DNA of 64,000 nt from PUPG01 sp031323845 (GTDB lineage Bacteria; Bacteroidota; Bacteroidia; Bacteroidales; UBA7960): assembly GCA_031323845.1 (NCBI GenBank), contig JAVIYP010000005.1:1-64000 (forward strand). Reading direction: 5' to 3'. How positions within the stretch are numbered: the first letter of the stretch is position 1; every line of letters starts with the position of its first letter. This document shows, one piece after another, positions 15,962 to 24,387 of the stretch. The position numbers and the translations under genes were made by a program. The notes beneath the pieces were generated by a model. It saw only the letters and a program-made list of their open reading frames with translations, did not search any database and was not told the origin of the DNA.

Positions 15962-18079
15962 ATGACAGGATCAAACAGACAATCATACCTGGATACACCG
16001 ATCGAGTACCTGAAAGGAGTTGGACCCAGACGCGCAGAGCTGTTGCGGGCAGAGCTGGATATTGACACCTTCCATGACCTGCTTTCTTTTTTCCCGTTCC
16101 GCCATATCGACAGAAGCCGCTTCCACACCATCAAAGAAATTACAACCGACCTGCCTTATGTTCAGATACGTGGAAAAGTGTCGGACATCCAGCTGCACGG
16201 AAAACAAAGAACCACCAGGATGACAGCCGTTCTCAGCGACCATACAGGAAGCATGGAGCTGGTCTGGTTCAGGGGATTCAAATGGCTGAAAGACCTCTTT
16301 AAGCCCGGAACAGAATATATTATCTTCGGCAAACCAATTCTCTTCGGGAGAAAATACTCCATAGCCCATCCGGAAGTCGAACAGCTAACGCCGGGATCCT
16401 TGCAGCAAAGCACGGCCATGCAACCGGTATATAACTCAACCGAAAAACTCCGGGCAAAGGGACTCGACAGTAAGGGCATCGCAAAACTGGTAAAAACCCT
16501 GCTGCCTTCAGCAAAAACACACATTGAAGAGGGTTTGCCGCCTGATGTATTAGATTCGCTCAAGCTTACCGGCAAGCAAGACGCCATTGCACAGATCCAT
16601 TTCCCGGAAAACATCCTGTTGCTCAAAAAGGCACGTGCACGCCTGAAGTTTGAGGAACTTTTTTTCATTCAACTCAGCCTGTTGCAGAACAAGCTGCTGC
16701 GTAACGAAAAAGCCAAAGGGCACATCTTTAAACACATCGGTGATTTTTTTAACGGGTTTTTCCATAACCGGCTTTCTTTTGAGCTGACCGGTGCACAAAA
16801 ACGCGTGATGAAAGAAATCCGGAGCGACACCCTCTCCGGCAAACAGATGAACCGCCTGTTGCAGGGCGATGTAGGTAGCGGAAAAACCGTAGTGGCGGTT
16901 ATGACCATGCTGATCGCACTCGACAACGGATACCAGGCCTGCCTAATGGCTCCCACCGAAATACTGGCCTTTCAGCACTTCGAATCAGTAAAAGCCATGC
17001 TGCACGATATGGATATCAAGGTGGCTCTTCTTACCGGCTCCACAAAATCAGCAGACCGCCGGGTGCTCCTGGATGATTTAAAGCAGGGCAGGCTTCATTT
17101 GCTGATTGGAACCCATGCGCTGATAGAGGATGCGGTTACCTTCAACAAACTGGGCCTGGTGGTTATCGATGAACAGCATCGCTTCGGTGTCGCTCAGCGT
17201 GCAAGGCTATGGTCAAAAAGCCAGGCACCACCACATGTGCTGGTCATGACCGCCACTCCCATACCCCGCACCCTGGCCATGACACTGTACGGCGATCTTG
17301 ATGTTTCCGTCATCAACGAACTGCCACCCGGCAGAAAACCCATTAAAACTATACACCAATACGACCGCAACCGCCTGAAGGTCTTTGGGTTTATGCGCGA
17401 CCAGATACGCAAGGGAGGACAAATATATGTTGTCTACCCCCTGATTCAGGAATCGGAAAAGCTGGACCTCAAAGACCTCAACGACGGCTACGAAAGCATC
17501 GTAAGGGAGTTTCCGCCGCCAGAATATGCCGTCAGCATAGTGCACGGTAAAATGAAACCCCAGGTCAAAGATTATGAAATGCAACGTTTTGTCAGCGGAC
17601 AAACACACATCATGGTGGCAACTACCGTGATCGAAGTGGGCATTGACGTACCCAATGCATCCGTGATGGTCATTGAAAGCGCCGAACGTTTCGGACTTTC
17701 TCAGCTTCACCAGTTGCGCGGGCGCGTGGGCAGAGGCGCAGATCAATCCTATTGCATTCTTATGACGAAAGATGAACTCAGTGCCGATGCCCGGAAACGA
17801 ATCGCGGTCATGGTGTCAACCAACGACGGATTCAAGATTGCCGAAACCGACCTGCAGCTGCGCGGCCCCGGCGACATCCAGGGAACACAGCAAAGCGGCA
17901 TACTGGATTTGAAAATTGCCGACCTGACCAAAGATGAAGCCATCCTGAAAATTGCACGGACCAAAGCCGGCGAGCTGCTCGAAAAAGACCCATCCTTACA
18001 GTTGCCGGAGCACCGCAAAACAGCAAAAAAACTCAGGGAACTGTTCAGGGATAAAGTGCACTGGAGCAAAATCAGCTAA
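15962..18079 (+). CDS. recG: ATP-dependent DNA helicase RecG
   Basis: The 705-residue helicase reverses stalled replication forks and migrates Holliday junctions. The N-terminal wedge/OB domain (GVGPRRAELLRAELDIDTFHDLLSFFPF; RGKVSDIQLHG) precedes a superfamily 2 motor with Walker A GDVGSGKT (about 302-309), DEQH box (about 403-406), MTATPIPRTLAMTLYGDLD, and the C-terminal QLRGRVGRG and RGPGDIQGTQQSG motifs typical of RecG. Length is slightly above average and nothing is missing. It appears monocistronic, with the tonB terminator just upstream. Confidence 0.97.
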   Translation: MTGSNRQSYLDTPIEYLKGVGPRRAELLRAELDIDTFHDLLSFFPFRHIDRSRFHTIKEITTDLPYVQIRGKVSDIQLHGKQRTTRMTAVLSDHTGSMELVWFRGFKWLKDLFKPGTEYIIFGKPILFGRKYSIAHPEVEQLTPGSLQQSTAMQPVYNSTEKLRAKGLDSKGIAKLVKTLLPSAKTHIEEGLPPDVLDSLKLTGKQDAIAQIHFPENILLLKKARARLKFEELFFIQLSLLQNKLLRNEKAKGHIFKHIGDFFNGFFHNRLSFELTGAQKRVMKEIRSDTLSGKQMNRLLQGDVGSGKTVVAVMTMLIALDNGYQACLMAPTEILAFQHFESVKAMLHDMDIKVALLTGSTKSADRRVLLDDLKQGRLHLLIGTHALIEDAVTFNKLGLVVIDEQHRFGVAQRARLWSKSQAPPHVLVMTATPIPRTLAMTLYGDLDVSVINELPPGRKPIKTIHQYDRNRLKVFGFMRDQIRKGGQIYVVYPLIQESEKLDLKDLNDGYESIVREFPPPEYAVSIVHGKMKPQVKDYEMQRFVSGQTHIMVATTVIEVGIDVPNASVMVIESAERFGLSQLHQLRGRVGRGADQSYCILMTKDELSADARKRIAVMVSTNDGFKIAETDLQLRGPGDIQGTQQSGILDLKIADLTKDEAILKIARTKAGELLEKDPSLQLPEHRKTAKKLRELFRDKVHWSKIS

Positions 18080-18296
18080 CAGCATCGTATTCATTACCGC
18101 ATACGCCGCCGGAAACCACAAGACATAGTTTGGAGAATATCAGCCCGGAAGCAGAATTTGGTGGACAGAGCTCAGTGAAGAAAGCTTGCTGCCGGCTTGT
18201 TTATCTTCAAAGCGATAACTTCCCAATTGTTCCCTGTTGTGCGCATTAGTCATTTTTCCATCATAAAAAAAAGAAATAAAATTAGGGCACCGGCTT

Positions 18297-18319
18297 ATGA
18301 AAAATTTTTCATGTCTTTT
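18297..18319 (+). promoter_or_regulatory. ATGAA-N6-TTCAT palindrome next to a -7-like box
   Basis: A perfect 16-bp palindrome (18297-18312) is followed after one base by TCTTTTG. This is the same order and spacing as at the promoters of rpoN and the LPP20-like gene. The start codon of the barrel protein is 55 bp downstream. The rest of the 18080-18373 spacer shows nothing else. Confidence 0.4.
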
Positions 18320-18373
18320 GTTTTTTCGTAATTTTATGGTTTCCCGGTTATGGATATTTTAAGCGCTGCCTGT

Positions 18374-19087
18374 ATGAAAAAAACAACAATTATTGTCCTC
18401 GGATTTTTGGTTATGCTTTGCGGAAGCAAAAACCTGCATGCTTTTCAGCCGGAAAGGATGTTCCCCGACGACAGGTTCATCGTAACTGCGTTCACTGATC
18501 TTTGGCAGAACGTGCCCCAGGGCATGGAGCTGAATCGGATCCAGCGAGGCATAAATATCAGCGCGTTGCAGGACATGCCCCTGGGAAGGACGAATTTCAG
18601 CATTGCCGCCGGACTTGAATTTTCCAGCCACAACCTGTACAGCGATCACAGGTACGTATGGCTTTTTGAACAGGATAAGTTTGATTTTTTTCCCATACAC
18701 TCGCAGTACCGCTACGACCAAAACAAGCTCAGCCTAAACTATCTGGAGGTGCCTGTACAGTTCCGGTTCAGGACCCGCGACCTTTCGCGCACCTTCAGGG
18801 TATATGCAGGGATAAAAGCCGGATGGCTGATGAATGCGCATACCAAATACGAGGGAGATGAGCATTTTGCCTCCGCAGGCATCATATTACCCTATGAGAA
18901 CAGAAAGGTAAAGATAAAGGAACATCGCCTCAAAAACCTCTACGAATACCGGATCGGACTTACGGCAACCATCGGATACGGTGCCCTGAATTTCTTCATG
19001 TATTACCCGCTGACAGACATCTTCAGGGACAACAGCGCAGCAGATATGCGGCCTGTATCAGTGGGTGTTTCCTTTGTCGTCTTTTAA
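18374..19087 (+). CDS. Outer-membrane beta-barrel protein, PorT-like family
   Basis: The 237-residue protein starts at ATG 18374 (MKKTTIIVLGFLVMLCGS) with a signal peptide ending near LHA. The mature part alternates polar and hydrophobic residues in short strands (YLEVPVQFRFRTRD, FRVYAGIKAGWLMN, EYRIGLTATIGYGALNFFMYYPLTDIF) and ends in a hydrophobic-aromatic strand, VSVGVSFVVF, the usual signal for barrel assembly. YLEVP followed by G-x-K-x-G-x-L is characteristic of outer-membrane proteins of the beta_brl_2 (PorT) type. A specific role, such as in type IX secretion, cannot be claimed. Its promoter region carries the palindrome shared with rpoN. Confidence 0.75.
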   Translation: MKKTTIIVLGFLVMLCGSKNLHAFQPERMFPDDRFIVTAFTDLWQNVPQGMELNRIQRGINISALQDMPLGRTNFSIAAGLEFSSHNLYSDHRYVWLFEQDKFDFFPIHSQYRYDQNKLSLNYLEVPVQFRFRTRDLSRTFRVYAGIKAGWLMNAHTKYEGDEHFASAGIILPYENRKVKIKEHRLKNLYEYRIGLTATIGYGALNFFMYYPLTDIFRDNSAADMRPVSVGVSFVVF

Positions 19088-19271
19088 CGGCTTTTACAGC
19101 ATCAGCGCCAGTGTCGTTTCCATGCAACTGTATCGGTTAAGTCGCAGAGATTTCTTTCTCAGCTTCAAAAATAAAAACCGGGCATAGCATTAGCTGTGTA
19201 AGGGTTTTATTTTGCAGAGATGGGGAAAAAGATCAAGACCTGGGTTGGCCAAGGCAGCGCTGACATGAAAG

Positions 19272-19895
19272 TCAGGTGCGGAAATAATAAAACAACAGCA
19301 GCATGGCAAGCAGGCCGAGCAAATACCCGGCATACACCTGTGCAGGATTGTGTGCCCTGAGTATAAGCCTCGACGAGGCTGTTATCCCTGACACCAGTAT
19401 CGCCGTCACAATCAGCCAGGAAATATCGGTTTGAAGCAACAGGGAGGTAATGATGAGAAATCCCGTCAAACCTCCAAGAGAAACCATATGGATGCTGATC
19501 TTCCAGAAAAAGGAGACCATAAGCGTCAGAATAACCAATAGTGTGGCGCTGATGATAAAGAAGTAGATCAGCGATGGCAGTGCCAGCTGACGCAGCAAGT
19601 AATACGTTATAAAGAAAAGGGCGATGGTGACCATCAACGGCAGAATGCGTTCATTACGGTCATAAAGCCTGATGTCTTTCACATAGCCCGTATGTTTCAT
19701 TAATAAGACCGACAGCATCGGGGCAACAGCCGTATTAATAAACACGATAAGCAACAAAAAACGCCTGGCTCCGGCACTTATGGCGAAGGTAAGAAAGGTG
19801 TCAAGCTGAAACAGGATAAACAAACCCAATGTGGGTATGAGTATGGGATGAAAAAGCGTGGAAAAGGCCCTTGCTACATTCTGCTGGTTAAGCAT
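19272..19895 (-). CDS. Polytopic membrane protein, degenerate PAP2-like phosphatase
   Basis: The 207-residue protein has about six TM segments, starting MLNQQNVARAFSTLFHPILIP. The order RNERILPL, then IHMVSLGGLTG, then SRLILRAHNPAQVYAGYLLG recalls the three PAP2 signature motifs (K-x6-RP, PSGH, SR-x5-H-x3-D). However, the serine-histidine of motif 2 is only partly kept and the motif 3 aspartate is replaced, so catalytic activity is doubtful. It starts 2 bp after the rpoN stop and is probably translated from the asnS-rpoN transcript. A role in lipid phosphate metabolism is only inferred. Confidence 0.65.
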   Translation of the reverse strand: MLNQQNVARAFSTLFHPILIPTLGLFILFQLDTFLTFAISAGARRFLLLIVFINTAVAPMLSVLLMKHTGYVKDIRLYDRNERILPLMVTIALFFITYYLLRQLALPSLIYFFIISATLLVILTLMVSFFWKISIHMVSLGGLTGFLIITSLLLQTDISWLIVTAILVSGITASSRLILRAHNPAQVYAGYLLGLLAMLLLFYYFRT

Positions 19896-19897
19896 GC

Positions 19898-21391
19898 TTA
19901 CAACTCCTTTCGTAGTCTGGCCACGGGTATATCCAGTTGTTCCCTGTATTTGGCCACTGTCCTGCGGGCAATGTTGTACCCTTTATCTTTCAGAATACCC
20001 GCCAGTTCGTCATCGGTGAGGGGTTTTCTCTTGTTTTCCGCTGCAATGCAATCCTGCAGGATCTTTTTAACCTCCCTGGTTGAGACCTCCTCGCCGGTAT
20101 CTGTTTGCATGGACTCTGAGAAAAACTCTTTCAGCAGGAAGGTCCCATAGGGCGTCTGGATGTATTTGCTGTTAGCTACTCTTGATATGGTAGAGATGTC
20201 GAGCTGGACCATGTCGGCTATATCCTTCAGAATCATTGGCCTGAGCTTTGTCTCATCGCCGGTGACAAAGTAATCTTTCTGAAACTCCAGAATGGCCTGC
20301 ATGGTCATCATCAGTGTATTCTGCCGTTGTTTTATGGCATCAATAAACCATTTGGCGCTATCCAGTTTCTGTTTAACGAAAAACAATGCCTCTTTCTGTC
20401 TTTTATCGGCTTTCCCTTTTGAATCGGCCATAGCCTGAAACATCTCCGAATAGGTGCGGTTAATGCGCAGATCCGGTGCGTTTTGGCTGTTTAATGTTAA
20501 TTCCAGCTCCCCTTCGTTATGTGTCAGGATAAAATCCGGAACCACATATTCGGCCATCTTACCTGCATCGTGCAGGGCATTGCCGGGTTTTGGGTTCAGC
20601 TTGAGTATCACTTCCATCGCATCCTTAAGATCCTGCTCGCTCATTCCGTGCTTTCGCTTGATCTTATCGAAATGCTTCTTAGTGAAATCATTGAAGCTTT
20701 TTTCGAGCACCAGTCTGGCGTAATACACTGGTTTTGTCTGGGGCCCTTTCCGGCGTATCTGTATCACCAGGCATTCCTGCAGATCCCGTGCGCCGATCCC
20801 CGGCGGGTCGAATTCCTGTACGATACGCAGCGTGTTAATGACCTCGGTAAAGTTGGTTTTCAGGTTTTGATTGAAGGCAAGGTCGTCCACCAGCGAATGA
20901 ATATCGCGTTGCAGATATCCGGACTCATCAATGTTGCCAATGATATGCGCGGCAATGAGGTGTTCTCTTTCCGACAGGTTTCTCAGGCCAAGCTGTGCCA
21001 GCAACACCTCCTGAGCACTGCTTGCCGAAGCGTGGGGGATTTCCCTGCTTTCGTCATCGGCCCCGTGGTTTTGGGCCGACAGGCGATAGTCGGGAATATC
21101 GTCGTCTTCAATATAGTCGCTGTAGTCAAATTCATCATCAGGATCATACTCTTCGCCATTCTCGCTGAACTCGTCTCCGGTTTCCATGGCATTGTCAAAC
21201 TCTTCATCCTCCGGCTGGTTGTCAAACTCTTCGGGCAGGTCCTCACCTTCTTCCAGGGCGGGGTTCTCTTCGATTTCCTGTTTGATGCGCTGATCCAGCA
21301 ACAACGTGGGCACCTGCAGCAGCTTCATCAGTTGAATCTGCTGAGGCGACAGCTTTTGTATCAGTTTTTGCTGTAATTTCTGTTTAAGCAT
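19898..21391 (-). CDS. rpoN: RNA polymerase sigma-54 factor
   Basis: The 497-residue sigma-54 directs polymerase to -24/-12 promoters that need an enhancer-binding ATPase. The Gln/Leu-rich region I (KLIQKLSPQQIQLMKLLQVP) is followed by a long acidic region II (about 45-110, many Asp/Glu), a core-binding region, a helix-turn-helix (LDISTISRVANSKYIQTPYG), and the C-terminal RpoN box ARRTVAKYRE at about 475-484. All are intact. No activator gene or evident -24/-12 promoter was found in the window. Its own promoter lies in repeat copy B. Confidence 0.97.
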   Translation of the reverse strand: MLKQKLQQKLIQKLSPQQIQLMKLLQVPTLLLDQRIKQEIEENPALEEGEDLPEEFDNQPEDEEFDNAMETGDEFSENGEEYDPDDEFDYSDYIEDDDIPDYRLSAQNHGADDESREIPHASASSAQEVLLAQLGLRNLSEREHLIAAHIIGNIDESGYLQRDIHSLVDDLAFNQNLKTNFTEVINTLRIVQEFDPPGIGARDLQECLVIQIRRKGPQTKPVYYARLVLEKSFNDFTKKHFDKIKRKHGMSEQDLKDAMEVILKLNPKPGNALHDAGKMAEYVVPDFILTHNEGELELTLNSQNAPDLRINRTYSEMFQAMADSKGKADKRQKEALFFVKQKLDSAKWFIDAIKQRQNTLMMTMQAILEFQKDYFVTGDETKLRPMILKDIADMVQLDISTISRVANSKYIQTPYGTFLLKEFFSESMQTDTGEEVSTREVKKILQDCIAAENKRKPLTDDELAGILKDKGYNIARRTVAKYREQLDIPVARLRKEL

Positions 21392-21447
21392 AAAACACTA
21401 AATTTCGTGTTCCGGGCCTATGCCCCTGTCCATATGCAGGACCTTAC

Positions 21448-21476
21448 CAAATATACATGAAATTTTTTTCATGCGA
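21448..21476 (-). promoter_or_regulatory. rpoN promoter with palindromic operator
   Basis: Read leftward, the TATATTTG -7 box (21455-21448) is preceded by one base, then the 16-bp palindrome ATGAA-N6-TTCAT (21472-21457), then TTTCGC as a candidate -33 box 19 bp from the -7 box. A second copy of the palindrome lies 36 bp further upstream (21493-21507), so a dimeric regulator could bind two sites. Confidence 0.5.
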
Positions 21477-21590
21477 AATTACACACAAACGCATGAAAAA
21501 AATTCATGGGAAAGCGAATCGGTTCCTCCTGTACATCTTCATTTTGTAAATTGTTTCAACAAAATGAAGATGCTTTTTTACAGGAGAAAT
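21448..21590. repeat. Repeat element copy B, intact (143 bp)
   Basis: This is the uninterrupted version of the element at 13066-13411. It carries the CAAATATA end, palindromes at 21457-21472 and 21493-21507 (which also pair with one another as a larger inverted repeat), and a hairpin with arms 21526-21546 and 21560-21586 having an asymmetric T-run bulge. It fills most of the asnS-rpoN spacer. The hairpin end is nearest the asnS stop codon and the promoter end nearest rpoN. Confidence 0.7.
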
Positions 21591-21628
21591 ATAATAAAAA
21601 GATTTATTCACCGGCAAAGAAACCAGAC

Positions 21629-23038
21629 TTAAAATGCAGCATTTTGCGGTGTGCGGGGAAACGGTATCACATCCCTGATATTCCCCATGCCCGTTACAAA
21701 GAGCATCAGCCGTTCAAACCCCAGCCCAAAACCACTGTGAGGTGCCGTGCCAAACTTCCTGGTTTCCAAATACCACCACACATCCTGTTCCTTTATGCCC
21801 ATTTCTTTGATGCGGCCATATAATTTATCATAGTCTTCCTCCCGCTGTGAGCCACCGATGATTTCACCGATTTTCGGAAACAAAACATCCATGGCGCGCA
21901 CAGTTTTCCCATCATCATTAAGCTTCATATAAAAGGCCTTGATTTCCCTGGGATAGTCAGTAAGAATAACAGGCTTTTTGAAATGCCGTTCCACGAGGTA
22001 ACGTTCGTGTTCCGACTGCAGGTCAACGCCCCATGACACGGGAAATTCAAATTTCTGCCCCGCGGTTTCCAGAACACGTACGGCTTCAGAATAGCTGAGA
22101 CGCTCAAAACGGTTTTCAGTAACAAACCGTAGCCTCTCCAACAGATCTTTGTCGTACATGTTCTGTAAAAACTCCAGATCATCCTCGCAGTTTTCAAGCA
22201 AATATCCTACCAGGTATTTAAGGAAGGACTCGGCCAGATCCATGTTGTCGTGGATGTCGTAGAAAGCCATCTCCGGCTCTATCATCCAAAATTCAGACAA
22301 ATGCCTTGAGGTATTGGAGTTTTCCGCCCTGAAGGTTGGGCCGAAGGTATAGATGTTGGACAGGGCCAGGGCTCCAAGTTCGCCTTCGAGCTGACCGGAC
22401 ACCGTGAGGTTGGTCTCCTTTCCGAAAAAGTCCTGGCTAAAATCCACGGCTCCCTGTTTGTCCATAGGAATGTTTTTCAGGTCAAAGGTAGTCACCCTGA
22501 ACATGGCGCCGGCACCTTCGGCATCAGAGCCTGTGATGATCGGGGTATGCAAATAGTAAAAACCGTTATCGTTAAAAAATTTATGGATGGCAAACGAAAG
22601 CGCGTGACGGATGCGAAAAACCGCACCAAAGGTGTTCGTCCTGGGTCTTAAATGAGCAATTTCACGTAAAAACTCCAGGGTGTGACCTTTTTTCTGCAGG
22701 GGGTATTTTTCCGGGTCGGCTGTACCGTAAAGCTCCAGCTCCGTAACCTGTATCTCAACTTTTTGTCCCTTTCCCTGTGACTCCACCAGTATTCCATTGG
22801 CAGAGATACAGGCTCCTGTGCTGACGCCCCGGAGGAGTTCATCGTTTTGAAAGGACTGCACGTCAACCACCAGCTGTATGTTATGAATGACAGAGCCGTC
22901 ATTGAGGGCAATAAAAGCAACATTCTTGTTGCCGCGGCGTGTTCGTACCCACCCCTTTACATTGATCTCTTTTCCCAGCAGCCGGCCATGGTCGCCCTTC
23001 AGAAGTTCATAAACCCGCTGTCTTTTTATTTCTTTCAT
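21629..23038 (-). CDS. asnS: Asparagine--tRNA ligase
   Basis: The 469-residue class II synthetase charges tRNA-Asn. The start was set at ATG 23038 (MKEIKRQRVYELL); GTG three codons earlier is open. The N-terminal OB-fold anticodon domain (about 15-110, GWVRTRRGNKNVAFIALNDGS) precedes the catalytic domain with motif 2 FRAENSNTSRHLSEFWMIEPEM-like sequence split across the fold and motif 3 GFGLGFERLMLF near the C-terminus. It heads the leftward run asnS-rpoN-PAP2-like, although the repeat-borne promoter may uncouple rpoN. Its leader is unusual (see 23051-23099). Confidence 0.97.
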   Translation of the reverse strand: MKEIKRQRVYELLKGDHGRLLGKEINVKGWVRTRRGNKNVAFIALNDGSVIHNIQLVVDVQSFQNDELLRGVSTGACISANGILVESQGKGQKVEIQVTELELYGTADPEKYPLQKKGHTLEFLREIAHLRPRTNTFGAVFRIRHALSFAIHKFFNDNGFYYLHTPIITGSDAEGAGAMFRVTTFDLKNIPMDKQGAVDFSQDFFGKETNLTVSGQLEGELGALALSNIYTFGPTFRAENSNTSRHLSEFWMIEPEMAFYDIHDNMDLAESFLKYLVGYLLENCEDDLEFLQNMYDKDLLERLRFVTENRFERLSYSEAVRVLETAGQKFEFPVSWGVDLQSEHERYLVERHFKKPVILTDYPREIKAFYMKLNDDGKTVRAMDVLFPKIGEIIGGSQREEDYDKLYGRIKEMGIKEQDVWWYLETRKFGTAPHSGFGLGFERLMLFVTGMGNIRDVIPFPRTPQNAAF

Positions 23039-23050
23039 AATCAACACTTG

Positions 23051-23099
23051 TTATCCGACAATCAGGATAAAACACAAGATTTATCCTATTGCAAAAATA
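23051..23099 (-). promoter_or_regulatory. asnS promoter -7 box and leader with two mutually exclusive hairpins
   Basis: Read leftward, TATTTTTG (23099-23092) would start transcription near 23086. The RNA then has GGATAAA (23086-23080), TTTATCC (23071-23065) and GGATAA (23056-23051). The middle segment can pair with either the first or the third, giving alternative hairpins with 8-nt loops. The third segment is only 12 nt from the ATG, so choosing one hairpin over the other could alter translation start access. No tRNA-binding T-box is recognisable. Confidence 0.4.
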
Positions 23100-23125
23100 C
23101 GTACAATTTTCGAACGAAGACTTTT

Positions 23126-24295
23126 TCAGAGACACCGTTCCATGCTTTGCCACATTAATTTGGCAGTCCTGTCCCAGGAAAATTTGCCTGACTGCACACG
23201 GCCTTTGTGTACCAGATCATTCACCAGCACATTATCGTTGACCATCCGGTGCATGGCATCCGCAATTTGCCCGACAGAATCAGGTTCTACCAGCAGGGCG
23301 GCATCACCGGCAACTTCAGGCATGCTGGTCACGTTGGAAGCGATCACCGGCACATCGCACTGCATGGCCTCAATAATGGGTATGCCAAAACCCTCAAAGT
23401 GGGACACCAGCAGCAATGCACGGGCAGACGCAACAATGTTTTTCAAAGACTCCTCAAACTGGCGCCCCGTAAAAACAACGTCGTTTTTGAACTGCATCGC
23501 CTGAAAAACCTGCTTCAGGTTACCCGAACCAAACATTTGGGCGCCAACAATGAGCAGTTTATGGTTTTGCGTATCATTTCTCCTGAACACATCGAACGCA
23601 CGCAGCATGCTGTCAATGTTTTTTCTCTTGTGAAGTGCGCCGATGTACACAAAATACGGACTTCCTCCGGTGAAGGACTTTCGCGTAGCTGCCTTCACCG
23701 CGTCATCTACGGGCTCAAAAACCTCATGTATCCCGTTATACACAACATCAACCCGGCTGGCAGGATAGTTGAAGGTGTTCACAATATCATGTTTTGAATA
23801 CTCTGAAACCGTGGCAATCCGCGTTGAAACGGCTGCATACTTTGGGAAAAAATGGGTGTAGTATTTTCCGGTAAGATAAGGTACGTAGCGCGGTTTATGC
23901 ATAAAGTTCAGGTCGTGAAACACCGGCAGCTGAGGGCCATCGAAACCTTTCGAAAGAAACCCGTCGGGAGAAACAAAAAGATCTGCTTTTTCTTTTTGTA
24001 GAAAATGGCGTACTGCGTATTCGAAATAGAGATAATACAGCAACGGGTGCCGGGCTTGTGGAAAAAGCTTCACCGGGATGACATTGTCGCTAAATACAAA
24101 CTCCCGGCTGTAAGGACGGTCAAACAAAAAATAAAAGGTGATCTCCGGATGCGACCTGACAATCCTCTTGAACGTTTGGCAGGTAAACCACCCAATTCCT
24201 TCAAGCTTACCGGGCAGCAACAAGCGGGTGTTTACGGCGATTTTCAAAACCTGTGTCTTAATCGTTATACAAAACAGGCCGGGCGGTCGATGCAT
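23126..24295 (-). CDS. Glycosyltransferase family 4 protein
   Basis: The 389-residue GT-B fold enzyme has an N-terminal acceptor domain from LKIAVNTRLLLPGKLEGIGWF, with VFHDLNFMHKP and ATVSEYSKHDIVN. The C-terminal donor domain has YIGALHKRKN, then LLLVSHFEGFGIPIIEAMQCDVPVIAS carrying the E-x7-E pair that binds the nucleotide sugar. Such enzymes add sugars to lipopolysaccharide, capsule or glycans; the acceptor cannot be told. The true start could be the TTG at LKIAV, 15 codons inside the ATG chosen here. Spacing to asnS is 87 bp, which holds the asnS promoter, so it is not clearly in that operon. Confidence 0.87.
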   Translation of the reverse strand: MHRPPGLFCITIKTQVLKIAVNTRLLLPGKLEGIGWFTCQTFKRIVRSHPEITFYFLFDRPYSREFVFSDNVIPVKLFPQARHPLLYYLYFEYAVRHFLQKEKADLFVSPDGFLSKGFDGPQLPVFHDLNFMHKPRYVPYLTGKYYTHFFPKYAAVSTRIATVSEYSKHDIVNTFNYPASRVDVVYNGIHEVFEPVDDAVKAATRKSFTGGSPYFVYIGALHKRKNIDSMLRAFDVFRRNDTQNHKLLIVGAQMFGSGNLKQVFQAMQFKNDVVFTGRQFEESLKNIVASARALLLVSHFEGFGIPIIEAMQCDVPVIASNVTSMPEVAGDAALLVEPDSVGQIADAMHRMVNDNVLVNDLVHKGRVQSGKFSWDRTAKLMWQSMERCL

Positions 24296-24387
24296 GAGCC
24301 GGCCAAATCAAAAAGGCAAAAATATGTTTTTATTTCTTAATTTTGAACGATCAAAGTCAATTAAGTAAAACGATAAACACGAAAAAA

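Noticed and set aside
20519..21376. A 285-codon open frame on the plus strand
   Set aside because: It is antisense to rpoN and owes its openness to that gene's codon use.
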